From: Sporomusa sphaeroides DSM 2875
Lineage (GTDB): Bacteria; Bacillota; Negativicutes; Sporomusales; Sporomusaceae
Direction of reading: 5' to 3'
Assembly: GCF_001941975.2 (NCBI RefSeq)
Contig: NZ_CP146991.1
Span: 2,342,524-2,406,523, forward strand
Length of the DNA: 64,000 nucleotides
Of the stretch, positions 16,456 to 26,939 are shown in pieces. The notes under the pieces are model-generated. The model was not told where the DNA came from. It searched no databases and was given only the letters and a program-made list of their open reading frames with translations. Within the stretch, counting starts at the first letter, position 1; every line of letters begins with the position of its first letter. The position numbers were made by a program, and so were the translations under genes.

Positions 16456-17532
16456 ATGGTAAGACGCTGGTGTGGACTGGTTTCAGTCTTACTTGTACTC
16501 ACCTTTCTCATTACTGCCTGCAGTCAGGCGCCCGCTACCCGGGTAAATCCGGCAAAAGCCCCTGCCTGGTCCTCTGGCTTAACGCCCCTGCCACAAGAAA
16601 TCGTTGTAAAAGTCGGCATGAAGCAGGTTGTTTCCGATGCTGGTATTCTTATTGGCATGGCTAAAGGGTATTATCAGGATCTGGGGATTAAAATTGAGCC
16701 TGTACAGTTTAATACAGGCCAGGAAATGATCAATCAATTGGCCGCAGGTCAGTTAGATGTCGGTGCGACAGTTACGGCATCCGGACTGCTAAACGCCATG
16801 TCGCGGGACATACCGGTAAAAATTGTAGCCGACAAAGGCATTAATGTTCCCGGTCAAGGCTATTACCGGCTGGTTATAAGAAAAGACCTTGCCGGCAAAA
16901 TTGAAGATTTTTCCGACTTGCGCGGCAAAAAAATTGCCGTGGTTGGCACAGCTTCACTTGATGAAATATGTTTAGACAGAGTGTTGGCCAAGGGAGGCTT
17001 AACCGTCAACGATATTGATATGCAGGTAATCCGTGCTTTCCCGGATATGCTTGTTTCACTTGGCAATAAAAGTATCGACGCCGCTATGGTGATTGAGCCT
17101 TTTGTAACCCAAGGTATTGCCAGAGGATTTGTCGATCCCTGGAAAGACCCGTCTGAATATGACCCTGAGGCACAAATCGCGCTGTTAGTGTACGGCACAA
17201 GCATGACAACACGGCCAGATGTCGCCAACCGCTTTATGACCGCCTATGTTAAATCTATGCGCGACTACAATGACGCCTTTTTTAAGAATAAAAATAAAGG
17301 AGAGATCATTGCTATACTGTGCAGGTATTCAGTAATCAAAGATCCTGAACTATATGAAAAAATGTTTCCCACAGGACTTAATCCTGACGGTTACCTAAGA
17401 ATGCAGGGCATTGCTGCTGACTTGGCCTGGTACAAAGCCAGAGGCTTGCTGAAATCCGAAATTCAATTGGAAGATGCTGTTGATAACAAGTATGTAGACT
17501 TTGCCGTACAAACATTGGGTGCTTATCAGTAA
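16456..17532 (+). CDS. ABC transporter substrate-binding lipoprotein (SsuA/TauA/nitrate type)
   Basis: Binds a small anionic substrate outside the membrane and delivers it to the permease encoded next. The 358-residue precursor has a lipoprotein signal peptide ending LITAC (Cys22). Family features are the MAKGYYQDLGIKIEPV opening, the QLAAGQLDVGATVTASGLLNAM ligand loop and DLRGKKIAVVGTASLDEI. Start at ATG 16456 behind AAGGAGGG; in-frame codons further upstream are not needed. It is the first gene of a three-gene ABC operon. The substrate (sulfonate, taurine, nitrate, pyrimidine precursor or other) cannot be told. Confidence 0.9.
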   Translation: MVRRWCGLVSVLLVLTFLITACSQAPATRVNPAKAPAWSSGLTPLPQEIVVKVGMKQVVSDAGILIGMAKGYYQDLGIKIEPVQFNTGQEMINQLAAGQLDVGATVTASGLLNAMSRDIPVKIVADKGINVPGQGYYRLVIRKDLAGKIEDFSDLRGKKIAVVGTASLDEICLDRVLAKGGLTVNDIDMQVIRAFPDMLVSLGNKSIDAAMVIEPFVTQGIARGFVDPWKDPSEYDPEAQIALLVYGTSMTTRPDVANRFMTAYVKSMRDYNDAFFKNKNKGEIIAILCRYSVIKDPELYEKMFPTGLNPDGYLRMQGIAADLAWYKARGLLKSEIQLEDAVDNKYVDFAVQTLGAYQ

Positions 17533-17561
17533 GTTATGTCGTATACCGGGAGCTGATTATA

Positions 17562-18308
17562 ATGAAAACAGCCATTTCCATACTGTCTCCGTTAACTCTG
17601 CTCTTCATTTGGGAAATTGCAGCCCGGGCAGGGTTTGTTGATACCCGTTTGCTCTCAAGTCCGTCACTTATTCTCCAGGCTTTTTTCCCTTTATTAATTT
17701 CCGGCGACCTGATTTACAACACCTGGGTAAGCGTATTACGGGTCATTTGGGGCTTTCTGGCCGGTGCCATTCCCGGGATTCTTCTCGGCATGAGCATGGG
17801 GCTTTCCCCTTTTGTTCGTTCGGCTTTTGAACCAATGATTGCAGCTACCTATCCTATTCCCAAACTAGCCATTATGCCGCTCATTCTCCTCATTTTCGGA
17901 CTGGGGGAAACCTCCAAGATATTCACCATTGCCATTGGTGTCTTTTATCTGGTGGTAATTAATACGATGGCCGGTGTATTAAATATTGATAAAATTTATC
18001 TGGAGGTCGCCAAAAATTTTGGTGCCAGCCGTAAAGATTTTTACCTTACCGTTGCTTTGCCGGGAGCATTGCCCATGATATTCGCCGGCCTGAAGCTTGG
18101 TATGGGCATGGCTCTTATTCTGATTGTGGCAGCCGAAATGTCGGCCGCCAAAGCCGGCGTCGGTTGGATGATTTGGCGGGCCTATGATATGTTTGATATT
18201 GAGCAGATGTTTGTGGCACTGATTACCTTATCGGTGCTTGGCTATATCTTTTCCCTGTTGCTTGACTGGCTGGAACATCTGGTGCTGCCCTGGAAACAAA
18301 CCAATTAA
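17562..18308 (+). CDS. ABC transporter permease (SsuC/TauC type)
   Basis: A 248-residue inner-membrane permease with about six helices. The cytoplasmic EAA loop is seen as KNFGASRKDFYLTVALPGALPMIFAGLKLGMG near residues 148-180, the contact site for the ATPase. Start at ATG 17562 behind GGGAG. Second gene of the operon, 29 bp after the binding protein. Confidence 0.92.
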   Translation: MKTAISILSPLTLLFIWEIAARAGFVDTRLLSSPSLILQAFFPLLISGDLIYNTWVSVLRVIWGFLAGAIPGILLGMSMGLSPFVRSAFEPMIAATYPIPKLAIMPLILLIFGLGETSKIFTIAIGVFYLVVINTMAGVLNIDKIYLEVAKNFGASRKDFYLTVALPGALPMIFAGLKLGMGMALILIVAAEMSAAKAGVGWMIWRAYDMFDIEQMFVALITLSVLGYIFSLLLDWLEHLVLPWKQTN

Positions 18309-18332
18309 AAGGGTTCCAAAGGAGGTGCGGTT

Positions 18333-19133
18333 ATGCCTTATGACAGCAACAGCATTGTCTTAACCAATATAGGAAAAACATTTGCTACCAGCCGTGGTCA
18401 GATTACCGCTCTTACTGACATTAATATTGCTATCGGAGACGGTGAGTTTTTCTCGATTGTTGGACCAAGCGGCTGCGGCAAAACTACACTGCTGCGCATA
18501 CTTGCCGGCTTGGATACAGCATCTTGCGGCAGTGTTGATATAGCACTCAAATCAGGCGACCGCCCGGTAAATTCTATGGTGTTTCAGGAACAGTCGGTCT
18601 TTCCCTGGATGACGGTGATTGACAATGTAGCGTACGGCCTCAAACTGCGTGGTATACCCAAAAAAGAGCGTTATGAAATTGCTGAAGATTATATTCGTAT
18701 GATAGGCCTGAGCAAATTTGCCAAAGCCTATCCTCACCAGCTTTCCGGCGGTATGAAGCAGCGGGTAAGCGTGGCCCGCGCTTTTGCCAATGATCCGGAG
18801 ATACTGCTAATGGATGAGCCTTTTGGTGCGCTTGATGAACAGAACAGGATCATTCTTCAGCAAGAACTATTGCGTATTTGGGATCTGAGCAAAAAAACCA
18901 CCGTCTTTATCACCCATAGCATTGATGAAGCTTTATGCCTCAGTGACCGCATTCTCATCATGACCGCACATCCTGGTACAGTCAAATCAATCGTCAATGT
19001 CAATCTCTCCCGCCCTCGTGACATTGCGGCCATCCGCACCACTCTTCATTATAACGAACTGTTCCAGTCTATCTGGCTGACACTGCGTGAAGAGGTATTA
19101 AAGGTAAAAGAGCTGGAACTGGCTGACGGGTAA
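18333..19133 (+). CDS. ABC transporter ATP-binding protein (SsuB/TauB type)
   Basis: A 266-residue ATPase that drives import through the permease. Walker A GPSGCGKTT, the Q-loop VFQEQSVFPWMTV, the signature LSGGMKQRVSVARA, Walker B ILLMDEPFGALD and the H-loop FITHSIDEAL are intact and in the usual order. Length and motif spacing match the nitrate/sulfonate/taurine subfamily. AAAGGAGGTG precedes the ATG. Last gene of the operon, followed by a strong terminator. Confidence 0.95.
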   Translation: MPYDSNSIVLTNIGKTFATSRGQITALTDINIAIGDGEFFSIVGPSGCGKTTLLRILAGLDTASCGSVDIALKSGDRPVNSMVFQEQSVFPWMTVIDNVAYGLKLRGIPKKERYEIAEDYIRMIGLSKFAKAYPHQLSGGMKQRVSVARAFANDPEILLMDEPFGALDEQNRIILQQELLRIWDLSKKTTVFITHSIDEALCLSDRILIMTAHPGTVKSIVNVNLSRPRDIAAIRTTLHYNELFQSIWLTLREEVLKVKELELADG

Positions 19134-19157
19134 ATTAAAGGATCTTGGCTTGTAAGT

Positions 19158-19204
19158 AAATAAAGAATCCATACAGGCTGAAAACCTGTATGGATTCTTT
19201 ATTT
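19158..19204. terminator. Bidirectional terminator after ABC operon
   Basis: A 20-bp stem from AAATAAAGAATCC to GGATTCTTTATTT with a 7-base loop. It lies between the convergent ABC operon and the tRNA-Trp/Gly/Asp cluster. Confidence 0.9.
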
Positions 19205-19205
19205 G

Positions 19206-19281
19206 TGGCAGGGGCAGAAGGACTTGAACCCTCAACCAACGGTTTTGGAGACCGCTACTCTACCAATTGAGCTATACCCCT
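19206..19281 (-). tRNA. tRNA-Trp (anticodon CCA)
   Basis: Acceptor AGGGGTA/TGCCCCT, anticodon loop CTCCAAA, T loop TTCAAGT, encoded CCA. Confidence 0.96.
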
Positions 19282-19288
19282 GTATGGA

Positions 19289-19363
19289 TGGAGCGGAAAA
19301 CGAGATTCGAACTCGCGACCCTCGCCTTGGCAAGGCGATGCTCTACCGCTGAGCTACTTCCGC
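19289..19363 (-). tRNA. tRNA-Gly (anticodon GCC), second copy
   Basis: Identical in sequence to the tRNA-Gly at 14866, including the spacer TTAA on its 5' side, which points to a segmental duplication of tRNA genes. Confidence 0.97.
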
Positions 19364-19368
19364 TTAAA

Positions 19369-19445
19369 TGGCGACCCCGAACGGATTTGAACCGTCGATC
19401 TCCGCCGTGACAGGGCGGCATGTTAGACCGCTACACCACGGGGCC
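19369..19445 (-). tRNA. tRNA-Asp (anticodon GTC), second copy
   Basis: Acceptor GGCCCCG/CGGGGTC, anticodon loop CTGTCAC, encoded CCA. It differs from the copy at 15026 only in paired acceptor positions (CCCCG for CCCTG with the matching change), so the stem is kept. Confidence 0.97.
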
Positions 19446-19604
19446 GTAATTCATGTATCTCCCTGACAGAATCTAATATTACCATGGTTCTCACAGAATA
19501 GCAATAGCTTTCAGCAACTATTTTACGGAATTATTTATGTATATCTCGTTGAATATCTTTATATCGCTTGTTTACTATAATTTCTATGAAATAAGTAATA
19601 ATGT

Positions 19605-19636
19605 AACAAGGCTGCACGAACTGGTGCAGCCTTGTT
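19605..19636 (-). terminator. Terminator of the pyr operon
   Basis: Perfect 13-bp stem AACAAGGCTGCAC with its complement and loop GAACTG, 8 bp past the pyrE stop. The T-run is short on the minus strand. Confidence 0.75.
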
Positions 19637-19643
19637 TGCATAG

Positions 19644-20216
19644 TTATAGCTTGCGGCTGCCGCGCTTGGTGATGGCTGTACCTTCTTTACATAAAGGGCA
19701 ATCATCCGGTTGGTAGGCCGGAACAGTCAAATGCAGCAGCGCTTGAGCCGGTATACTAAAGTCGGCTTTGCCGCCGCTGCGGTCAACCAGCATGCCTACC
19801 GCAACCGGAATGCCGCCATGCTGGCGCACCACATCAACAACTTCTTTTACCGATCCGCCTGTTGTAACAATATCTTCAACAATAAGCACACGCTGCCCTT
19901 TTTCAATAACAAAACCGCGTCTTAGTGTCATCTTTCCATTTTCCCGCTCAGTAAAAATGGCACGGGTACCAAGATGTTTACCCACTTCATGGGCCAGGAT
20001 GATGCCTCCGGTTACAGGGCCAACTACCAGTTCAATATTAGCGTTCTTAAAACGTTCAGCCATTGCCACACACAGTTTTTCAGTATGTTTCGGATATTGC
20101 AACACCTGGAATTTCTCGACATACAGCGGACTATGCAAGCCTGACGTCAATAGAAAATGCCCCTCTAAAATGGCACCTGTCTCAACAAATAGCTGTCTCA
20201 CTTCTGCCTCATTCAT
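19644..20216 (-). CDS. pyrE: Orotate phosphoribosyltransferase
   Basis: Joins orotate to PRPP to make orotidine 5'-phosphate, step five of UMP synthesis. The 190-residue product has the PRPP-binding loop VLIVEDIVTTGGSVKEVVDVV, the flexible catalytic loop around FTERENGKMTLRRGF and the opening GHFLLTSGLHSPLYVEKF. The C-terminus carries a CPLC pair also found in the longer bacterial type. It is the last gene of the pyr operon; its ATG shares one base with the pyrF stop (TAATG), so translation is coupled. Confidence 0.96.
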   Translation of the reverse strand: MNEAEVRQLFVETGAILEGHFLLTSGLHSPLYVEKFQVLQYPKHTEKLCVAMAERFKNANIELVVGPVTGGIILAHEVGKHLGTRAIFTERENGKMTLRRGFVIEKGQRVLIVEDIVTTGGSVKEVVDVVRQHGGIPVAVGMLVDRSGGKADFSIPAQALLHLTVPAYQPDDCPLCKEGTAITKRGSRKL

Positions 20217-20932
20217 TATGCTTCCCTCATTTCCTCTAAAATTGCCAATGCTGCTGCCCTTGGATCCGGGGCTGCCGTAATGGGCCGTCCTACCACCAGA
20301 TAATGTGCGCCTGCCTGTAAAGCCGCCGCCGGTGTAGCAATCCGGCTTTGGTCGTTTAAGGCTGCGCCATGGGGGCGAACACCGGGAGTAATAATGGCAA
20401 AATTCTTGCCACAGGCTGCCCGGATAAGCTCTGCTTCCTGCGGTGATGCAACTACTCCGTCCATTCCGGCTGCCTGCGCCATTTTTGCCAGATGCACTAC
20501 CTGGTCAGGAATACTGGCCGTATTTCTCAGCGAGGCCCATTCGGCATCATTCATACTGGTAAGGATAGTGACAGCTATAAGCTTGGGTCGCGGTATATTA
20601 AGGGTTTTGGCGGTTTCGGCAACCTTTTCAGCCGCAGCCTGCATCATCGCCTGTCCGCCTGATGCATGAACATTAATCATAGCCACTCCCAGCCGGGTGA
20701 GCGAAGCCGCACCCTGAGCCACCGTATTCGGAATATCATGCATTTTCAGATCAAGAAATACATCTTTACCCTGCTCACGCAGATAGGTCAGACATTCCAT
20801 GCCCACACTATAAAAAAGCTGCATGCCGACTTTATAATAGCTTACTGCATCGCCTAAAGTCTCAACAAGTTGCCTGACATCAGCCATACTGGCAACATCG
20901 AGGGCTACAATCAAACGGTTACGTACTTCCAT
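20216..20932 (-). CDS. pyrF: Orotidine 5'-phosphate decarboxylase
   Basis: Decarboxylates OMP to UMP, the last step of the pathway. The 238-residue TIM-barrel protein shows the catalytic DLKMHDIPNTV (the Lys-x-x-Asp charge network), the opening LIVALDVAS and the phosphate-binding ends GVRPHG and LVVGRPIT. Start at ATG 20932 with GGGAG upstream; the gap to pyrD is 26 bp. Confidence 0.96.
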   Translation of the reverse strand: MEVRNRLIVALDVASMADVRQLVETLGDAVSYYKVGMQLFYSVGMECLTYLREQGKDVFLDLKMHDIPNTVAQGAASLTRLGVAMINVHASGGQAMMQAAAEKVAETAKTLNIPRPKLIAVTILTSMNDAEWASLRNTASIPDQVVHLAKMAQAAGMDGVVASPQEAELIRAACGKNFAIITPGVRPHGAALNDQSRIATPAAALQAGAHYLVVGRPITAAPDPRAAALAILEEMREA

Positions 20933-20958
20933 TTTGCCATTCTCCCTGCTATATGATT

Positions 20959-21885
20959 TTAGCCGCAGTTGACTTTGCCGACAAGCTGGCTCACCTGGTT
21001 CAAACCGCGCTCGGTAAGATAATCTCTGATGCCCCCGGCTACCTCAACTGCTGCGTACGGATTAACAAAATTGGCTGTGCCAACCGCTACGGCACTGGCT
21101 CCGGCCAGCATAAATTCAACGGCGTCAGCTGCAGTCATAATTCCACCCATACCAATAACCGGTACTTTGACGGCGTTGGCTGCCTGCCACACCATGCGCA
21201 GCGCCACCGGTTTAACTGCCGGCCCGGAAAAGCCACCGACAATGTTGCCAAGCACAGGCCGCCAGGTATGGATATCGATAGCCATTCCCAGCAGGGTATT
21301 AATGAGCGAGATGGCATCCGCACCGGCAGCTTCCACCGCTTTGGCCATGAGGGCAATATCGGTAACATTGGGTGAAAGCTTGGCGATAACCGGCAAAGTA
21401 GTCTTTGCTTTTACTTCCCGCACTACCTGCGCCGCACTATCCGGGCAGGTGCCGAAGGCAATGCCGCCTTGCTTGACATTAGGGCAGGAAATATTTACTT
21501 CCAAACCGGCTACCCCTGTCTTGTCAAGCCTTGCCGCCAATTGCCCGTATTCTTCCACCGTATTGCCTGAAATATTAACAATAACAGGCACATCATATTT
21601 CGCCAGTCTGGGCATTATGGTGTGGATAAATTCCTCCACACCGGGATTTTCCAGACCAATAGAGTTGAGCATCCCTGCCGGGGTTTCCGCCATCCGCCGG
21701 CCGCTGTTACCGGCCTTCGGAGCAAGGGTTGTGCCTTTAACGACTATGGCACCTACCTGGTTCAAATCAACAAAATCGCTGTATTCCAGACCAAAGCCAA
21801 AGGTTCCTGAAGCTGTCATAACCGGTGTCTTCATTTTTATCCCGGCAATATTGACAGCAAGCATATCATTTACATTGCTCACCAT
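20959..21885 (-). CDS. pyrD: Dihydroorotate dehydrogenase, catalytic subunit (class 1B)
   Basis: Oxidises dihydroorotate to orotate with FMN; electrons pass to NAD+ through PyrK. The 308-residue protein has ASGTFGFG, the active-site cysteine in [12 protein letters not shown], the FMN-binding [11 protein letters not shown] and [27 protein letters not shown]. The start is set at ATG 21885 ([19 protein letters not shown]) behind GAGGAGG; a longer frame running back to 22017 only overlaps pyrK. It overlaps pyrK by 7 bp, as expected for subunits made together. Confidence 0.96.
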   Translation of the reverse strand: MVSNVNDMLAVNIAGIKMKTPVMTASGTFGFGLEYSDFVDLNQVGAIVVKGTTLAPKAGNSGRRMAETPAGMLNSIGLENPGVEEFIHTIMPRLAKYDVPVIVNISGNTVEEYGQLAARLDKTGVAGLEVNISCPNVKQGGIAFGTCPDSAAQVVREVKAKTTLPVIAKLSPNVTDIALMAKAVEAAGADAISLINTLLGMAIDIHTWRPVLGNIVGGFSGPAVKPVALRMVWQAANAVKVPVIGMGGIMTAADAVEFMLAGASAVAVGTANFVNPYAAVEVAGGIRDYLTERGLNQVSQLVGKVNCG

Positions 21886-22646
21886 GCCACCTCCTCGGCC
21901 CAGAAAACCGGGCCGTCGGTGCACACTTTGTGACGTTTGCCGCTGGTACCGGCACAGGTACAGGAAAGACAGGCACCAACACCGCAGGCCATATATTCTT
22001 CCAGTGAAACCTGACAAGGAATCTTGTATTTTGCAGCAATGGCCGCCACACCCTGAAGCATGACATGCGGTCCACAGGCATAGATGACATCAAACTTTTC
22101 TTTTTCTAATAGTCCGGGCAATACATCTATCGTAAAACCGCGGTAACCGATACTGCCGTCATCTGTTGTAATATGTATATTGGGGCAAACCCCGGCATAC
22201 ATATTGGGCCAAAACAGCTCCTGTTCATTGCGTCCGCCCATCAATATAGTAGCCGGCCGGGAGCAAAAGGCTTTGGCCAGCATAACAAGCGGCGCCAGCC
22301 CCATACCGCCCCCTACCAGGAGGGGGCGCTGGCCTGTCAAGGTAAAACCATTGCCCAGCGGTCCCATGCAATCGACAGTATCTCCTGGCTGAAGCTTAGT
22401 CATAAGCATTGTCCCACGACCAACAACCCGGTAAATGAGAGTCAGTGTGCCGTTAGCAGCATGGCAATCGGCAATGCTGAGCGGCCGTCTGAGCAATGGA
22501 TCAAGCTGGTCTGTCAGCCGCAGGTGGACAAACTGACCGGGCCGGGCAATACCGGCAATTGCCGGAGCAGTCACAATCAATTTAAATACATCGCCGGCAA
22601 TAACGCTATTTTCAATTATCTGAGCCAGTACACAGGTTTTAGCCAC
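21879..22646 (-). CDS. pyrK: Dihydroorotate dehydrogenase electron-transfer subunit
   Basis: Carries FAD and a 2Fe-2S cluster, passing electrons from PyrD to NAD+. The 255-residue protein has an N-terminal FAD domain ([16 protein letters not shown]), an NAD-binding stretch [15 protein letters not shown], and C-terminal cluster cysteines in [13 protein letters not shown] and KVCTDGPVF. Translation starts at a GTG (22646) that overlaps the end of carB by 8 bp, with GGAGGAG upstream inside carB. Confidence 0.95.
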   Translation of the reverse strand: MAKTCVLAQIIENSVIAGDVFKLIVTAPAIAGIARPGQFVHLRLTDQLDPLLRRPLSIADCHAANGTLTLIYRVVGRGTMLMTKLQPGDTVDCMGPLGNGFTLTGQRPLLVGGGMGLAPLVMLAKAFCSRPATILMGGRNEQELFWPNMYAGVCPNIHITTDDGSIGYRGFTIDVLPGLLEKEKFDVIYACGPHVMLQGVAAIAAKYKIPCQVSLEEYMACGVGACLSCTCAGTSGKRHKVCTDGPVFWAEEVAW

Positions 22647-25600
22647 GGGTTGTTTCTCCTCCGCCTACATAGTCCTGCAATGCCAGTACATAAAGGAATT
22701 TACCCTGACGCATGATACTAAGCACATCAAGTACGGCGCTGGCCGTGTCCATCGAGGTCAGGCAAAGCAGGGAATGCTCCACAGCCGCCCTTCTGATTTT
22801 GAAACCGTCGCTTTCAAAATCCCGTCCTTTAGTTAAAGTATTAATAACCATATTGATTTTTCCAGCCTTAATCATCTCAATGATTTCCGGCTGTTGTTCA
22901 TGGAGCTTAGGTACCTCGCCTACCGTTAAACCCTGTGACCGGAGATACTTAGCCGTACCGCTGGTTGCAATCAGTTCATAGCCCATTTGGACAAACTCTT
23001 TGGCGATCTCGGCAGCCTCAGGTTTATCTTTATCAGCCACTGTCACCAGTACTGTACCCTCTTGCGGTATATTCATACCTGCACCGACAATCCCTTTATA
23101 AAGTGCTCTGGAATATTGATAATCAATTCCCATAACCTCACCGGTGGATTTCATTTCCGGTCCAAGCGAGATATCCACATGCTGCATTTTGGCAAAAGAG
23201 AATACCGGCACTTTGACGGCAATATAGTCTCTGAGTGGCAGCAGTCCGGGAGTATATCCCAAGCCTTTCAAGGTCTCCCCAAGAGCTATACGGGTTGCTA
23301 CGTTGACCATTGGTACATCGGTAATTTTGCTTAAGAACGGAATTGTCCGGCTGGATCTGGGGTTTACTTCGATTACGTAAACTTCTTCATCAACAATAAC
23401 ATACTGGATATTGATCAGGCCTTTTACTTTAAGTCCTTTGGACAGACGCCCGGTGTAGTCGATAATGGTGTCAATGACCTTAGGAGACAATGTTTGCGGC
23501 GGGTATACCGCGATACTGTCACCGGAATGGACGCCGGCGCGTTCGATATGCTCCATGATGCCAGGGATCAGGAAATCCTCGCCGTCAGCGATAGCATCAA
23601 CCTCTACCTCTGTGCCTTGCATATAACGGTCAATCAGCACCGGATGTTCTGGCGAGGCTTTTACGGCGCGCACCATATAATCTTTTAACTCGGTTTCATT
23701 ATAGACAATTTCCATAGCTCGCCCGCCCAGTACATAGGAAGGACGGACAACAACCGGATAGCCGATACGGGCGGCGGCTGCCGGCGCCTGAGCGGCAGAG
23801 GTGACTGTAGCGCCCTGAGGGCGTGGAATATTGAGTTCTTCTAAGAGTGCTTCAAACCTTTCCCGGTCTTCCGCTCTGTCAATCCCTTCCACACTGGTGC
23901 CAAAGATCTTGACACCGGCTTTTTCCAGTGGTCCGGCCAAATTGATAGCCGTTTGACCACCGAACTGAACGATGACGCCCTCAGGCTTTTCTTTATCAAT
24001 AATATTTAATACATCCTCCGGTGTCAGCGGTTCAAAGTACAGGCGGTCAGAAGTATCAAAATCTGTTGATACGGTTTCCGGATTATTATTGATAATAACC
24101 GACTCAATGCCCATCTCGCGCAGTGCCCAGACAGAATGCACCGAGCAGTAATCAAATTCGATGCCTTGGCCGATACGGATAGGACCGGAACCCAGTACTA
24201 CAACTTTGCGTTTATCGGTTGTTGTTACTTCATCTTCCTGGGCATAGCTCGAGTAGTAGTAAGGCGTAACTGCTTCAAACTCACCGGCGCAGGTATCCAC
24301 CATCTTATAAGTTGGCACAATATTAGCCTCTTTGCGCATCGTCCGGATTTGGTATACCGTTTTACCGGTAAGTTCGGCAATGGTTTTATCCGCAAATCCC
24401 ATCTTCTTAGCGCGCAGAAGCACTGTGGGGGATAATTCTTGGCTGATTTTTCTTTCCATCACTACAATGTTTTCAATTTTGTCCAGGAAAAATTTATCGA
24501 TAGCGGTTATGGCGTGAATATCTGCCACCGTTATGCCGCGGCGCATAGCCTCGGCAATAACAAAGGCCCGCTCGTCATTGGCAGACTCAAGTTTTTCGAT
24601 AATTTCCTGATCGCTAAGGCCAATCAATTCCGGAATGGATAAACGGTTAAGACCAATCTCCAAGGAACGCACAGCTTTTAATAAGGCTCCTTCAAAATTA
24701 CGGTCAATGGACATAACCTCTCCGGTAGCCTTCATCTGGGTGCCGAGAGTCCGGTCGGCAAGGTTGAATTTATCAAAAGGCCAGCGGGGAAACTTGACTA
24801 CCACATAGTCAATGGCCGGTTCAAAGCAGGCTTTGGTTTTTCCGGTTACCGCGTTGGTAATTTCGTCCAGGGTGTAGCCGATTGCGATTTTTGTGGCTAC
24901 TTTGGCAATCGGATAACCGGTGGCTTTAGAAGCCAGCGCACTGGAACGGCTTACCCGGGGATTTACTTCGATGACAATATATTTACTGCTGTTAGGGTCA
25001 AGCGCATACTGGACATTACAACCGCCTTCGATGCCCAGCGCGCGGATGATTTTAAGTGACGCGCTTCTCAGCATCTGATATTCATGGTCCGAAAGCGTCT
25101 GTGACGGCGCTACAACAATACTATCACCGGTGTGGATGCCGACAGGGTCAAAGTTTTCCATATTGCATACCGTAATGCAGTTATCGGCCGCATCACGAAT
25201 AACTTCGTATTCTATTTCTTTCCAGCCTGCTACACTCCGTTCAATCAGCGCCTGACCAATCAGACTGTATTTCAGCCCTCTGTTTACTGTATCAATGAGT
25301 TCTTTATCATTATAGGCAATGCCGCCGCCAGTTCCTCCCAGCGTATACGCTGGCCGCACAATAAGCGGATAACCAATTTCCTGCGCAAACTTGAGCGCAC
25401 TGTCAATATCTTCAACAATGGTGCTTTCCGGAATGGGCTGACCAATTTCTTCCATAGTGGCTTTGAATAGTTCCCGGTCTTCCGCTTTTTTGATTGCGTC
25501 AAGCGGTGTCCCCAGGAGCTTAACCTGATATTTGTCCAGTACGCCATTTTCTGCCAGTTTAACCGCCAGATTAAGTCCTGCCTGGCCGCCTAAAGTAGCT

Positions 25601-25860
25601 AACAGCCCGTCCGGACGTTCTTTTGCGATAATTTCCTCTAAATATTCAGGAGTAAGCGGTTCAATATATACCCAATCGGCAATATGGGTATCTGTCATAA
25701 TGGTAGCCGGATTACTGTTTACCAGCACCACTTCAAAACCATCTTCTTTCAGCGTTTGGCAGGCTTGTGTGCCGGCATAGTCAAATTCAGCCGCTTGGCC
25801 AATGACAATTGGTCCTGAGCCGATTACCATAATTTTGTGCAATTTGTCTTTTTTCGGCAA
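22639..25860 (-). CDS. carB: Carbamoyl-phosphate synthase large subunit
   Basis: Makes carbamoyl phosphate from bicarbonate, ammonia passed from CarA and two ATP. The 1073-residue protein has the standard order: first ATP-grasp half (about 1-400, opening with [21 protein letters not shown]), oligomerisation region (400-550), second ATP-grasp half (550-935, [19 protein letters not shown]) and the C-terminal allosteric domain (935-1073). Start is a TTG at 25860 behind AAGGGGGAA, with 2 bp between it and the carA stop. No second, arginine-specific carAB is seen in the window. Confidence 0.97.
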   Translation of the reverse strand: MPKKDKLHKIMVIGSGPIVIGQAAEFDYAGTQACQTLKEDGFEVVLVNSNPATIMTDTHIADWVYIEPLTPEYLEEIIAKERPDGLLATLGGQAGLNLAVKLAENGVLDKYQVKLLGTPLDAIKKAEDRELFKATMEEIGQPIPESTIVEDIDSALKFAQEIGYPLIVRPAYTLGGTGGGIAYNDKELIDTVNRGLKYSLIGQALIERSVAGWKEIEYEVIRDAADNCITVCNMENFDPVGIHTGDSIVVAPSQTLSDHEYQMLRSASLKIIRALGIEGGCNVQYALDPNSSKYIVIEVNPRVSRSSALASKATGYPIAKVATKIAIGYTLDEITNAVTGKTKACFEPAIDYVVVKFPRWPFDKFNLADRTLGTQMKATGEVMSIDRNFEGALLKAVRSLEIGLNRLSIPELIGLSDQEIIEKLESANDERAFVIAEAMRRGITVADIHAITAIDKFFLDKIENIVVMERKISQELSPTVLLRAKKMGFADKTIAELTGKTVYQIRTMRKEANIVPTYKMVDTCAGEFEAVTPYYYSSYAQEDEVTTTDKRKVVVLGSGPIRIGQGIEFDYCSVHSVWALREMGIESVIINNNPETVSTDFDTSDRLYFEPLTPEDVLNIIDKEKPEGVIVQFGGQTAINLAGPLEKAGVKIFGTSVEGIDRAEDRERFEALLEELNIPRPQGATVTSAAQAPAAAARIGYPVVVRPSYVLGGRAMEIVYNETELKDYMVRAVKASPEHPVLIDRYMQGTEVEVDAIADGEDFLIPGIMEHIERAGVHSGDSIAVYPPQTLSPKVIDTIIDYTGRLSKGLKVKGLINIQYVIVDEEVYVIEVNPRSSRTIPFLSKITDVPMVNVATRIALGETLKGLGYTPGLLPLRDYIAVKVPVFSFAKMQHVDISLGPEMKSTGEVMGIDYQYSRALYKGIVGAGMNIPQEGTVLVTVADKDKPEAAEIAKEFVQMGYELIATSGTAKYLRSQGLTVGEVPKLHEQQPEIIEMIKAGKINMVINTLTKGRDFESDGFKIRRAAVEHSLLCLTSMDTASAVLDVLSIMRQGKFLYVLALQDYVGGGETTRG

Positions 25861-25862
25861 CG

Positions 25863-26939
25863 TTAGTTCCCCCTTGCCTTATTTGTTTCCTGGGCTAAAA
25901 GCTTCATAAAATCGTCGAACAAGTAGCTGCTGTCATCAGGGCCTGGTTTGGCTTCGGGATGATATTGCACCGAAAAAATAGGCAAACTATTATGCCGCAT
26001 GCCTTCGATGGTTTCATCATTAACCGCCCGGTGAGTTACTGTTACGTCAATTTTGCCGAGCGAGCTGTCATCAATAGCATAGCCGTGATTCTGTGAGGTA
26101 ATATATACCCTGTTTGTTGCCAGGTCTTTGACCGGCTGGTTGGAACCGCGATGGCCAAACTTTAACTTATAGGTATCTGCCCCTAAAGCTAAAGCCAGGA
26201 GTTGATGCCCCAGACAAATGCCAAATATCGGTTTTTTGCCGATTAACTCCCGTACAGTATCCACCGGCGCATTTTTAGGGTCGCCAGGCCCGTTGGATAA
26301 AAATACACCGTCAGGATTAAGAGCCAATATTTCTGCCGCCGGAGTATGAGCAGGCAGTACCGTAATATCGCAGCCGGTGTTGGCCATCGTGTTCAGGATA
26401 TTACGTTTAATACCGAAATCCATAACCGCGATACGCGGTCCATTGCCTGAAATCCGATAGACTTCGTTTGTCGTGACTTCATTGACCACATCATCACAAA
26501 GCGGTCTTCCCAACAGCTCAGCAATTTCGCCTGCCGTAGCATCAGCCGTTACAATCACGCCTTTCATAGCCCCGTGTGAGCGTATCCGTCTGGTAATTGC
26601 CCGGGTATCAACATCATAGATGCAGGGAATATTCCGGGCTTTCAGGTAAGCAGCCAAAGAATCTTCCGCCTGCCAGTTACTGGGCTGATGGCAAAGTTCG
26701 CTGATGACAAAACCCCGTACAAACGATTGTCTGGCTTGTTCGAATATATCAGCCACACCGTAATTGCCGATTAAGGGATAGGTCATTGTTACGATTTGTC
26801 CGCAATAGGACGGATCTGTCAATACTTCTTGGTAACCGGTCATGCCGGTGTTGAACACTACTTCTCCAACTGTGTTAGCAGCAGAAACCAGCATCCCTTG
26901 GAAAACGCTGCCGTCTTCCAATATCAGTTTGCCAATCAT
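25863..26939 (-). CDS. carA: Carbamoyl-phosphate synthase small (glutaminase) subunit
   Basis: A class I glutamine amidotransferase that releases ammonia for CarB. In the 358-residue product the N-terminal domain ([20 protein letters not shown]) precedes the amidotransferase domain with the nucleophile Cys in [14 protein letters not shown] and the His/Glu dyad in [11 protein letters not shown]. It overlaps pyrC by ATGA and is followed at once by carB. Confidence 0.97.
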   Translation of the reverse strand: MIGKLILEDGSVFQGMLVSAANTVGEVVFNTGMTGYQEVLTDPSYCGQIVTMTYPLIGNYGVADIFEQARQSFVRGFVISELCHQPSNWQAEDSLAAYLKARNIPCIYDVDTRAITRRIRSHGAMKGVIVTADATAGEIAELLGRPLCDDVVNEVTTNEVYRISGNGPRIAVMDFGIKRNILNTMANTGCDITVLPAHTPAAEILALNPDGVFLSNGPGDPKNAPVDTVRELIGKKPIFGICLGHQLLALALGADTYKLKFGHRGSNQPVKDLATNRVYITSQNHGYAIDDSSLGKIDVTVTHRAVNDETIEGMRHNSLPIFSVQYHPEAKPGPDDSSYLFDDFMKLLAQETNKARGN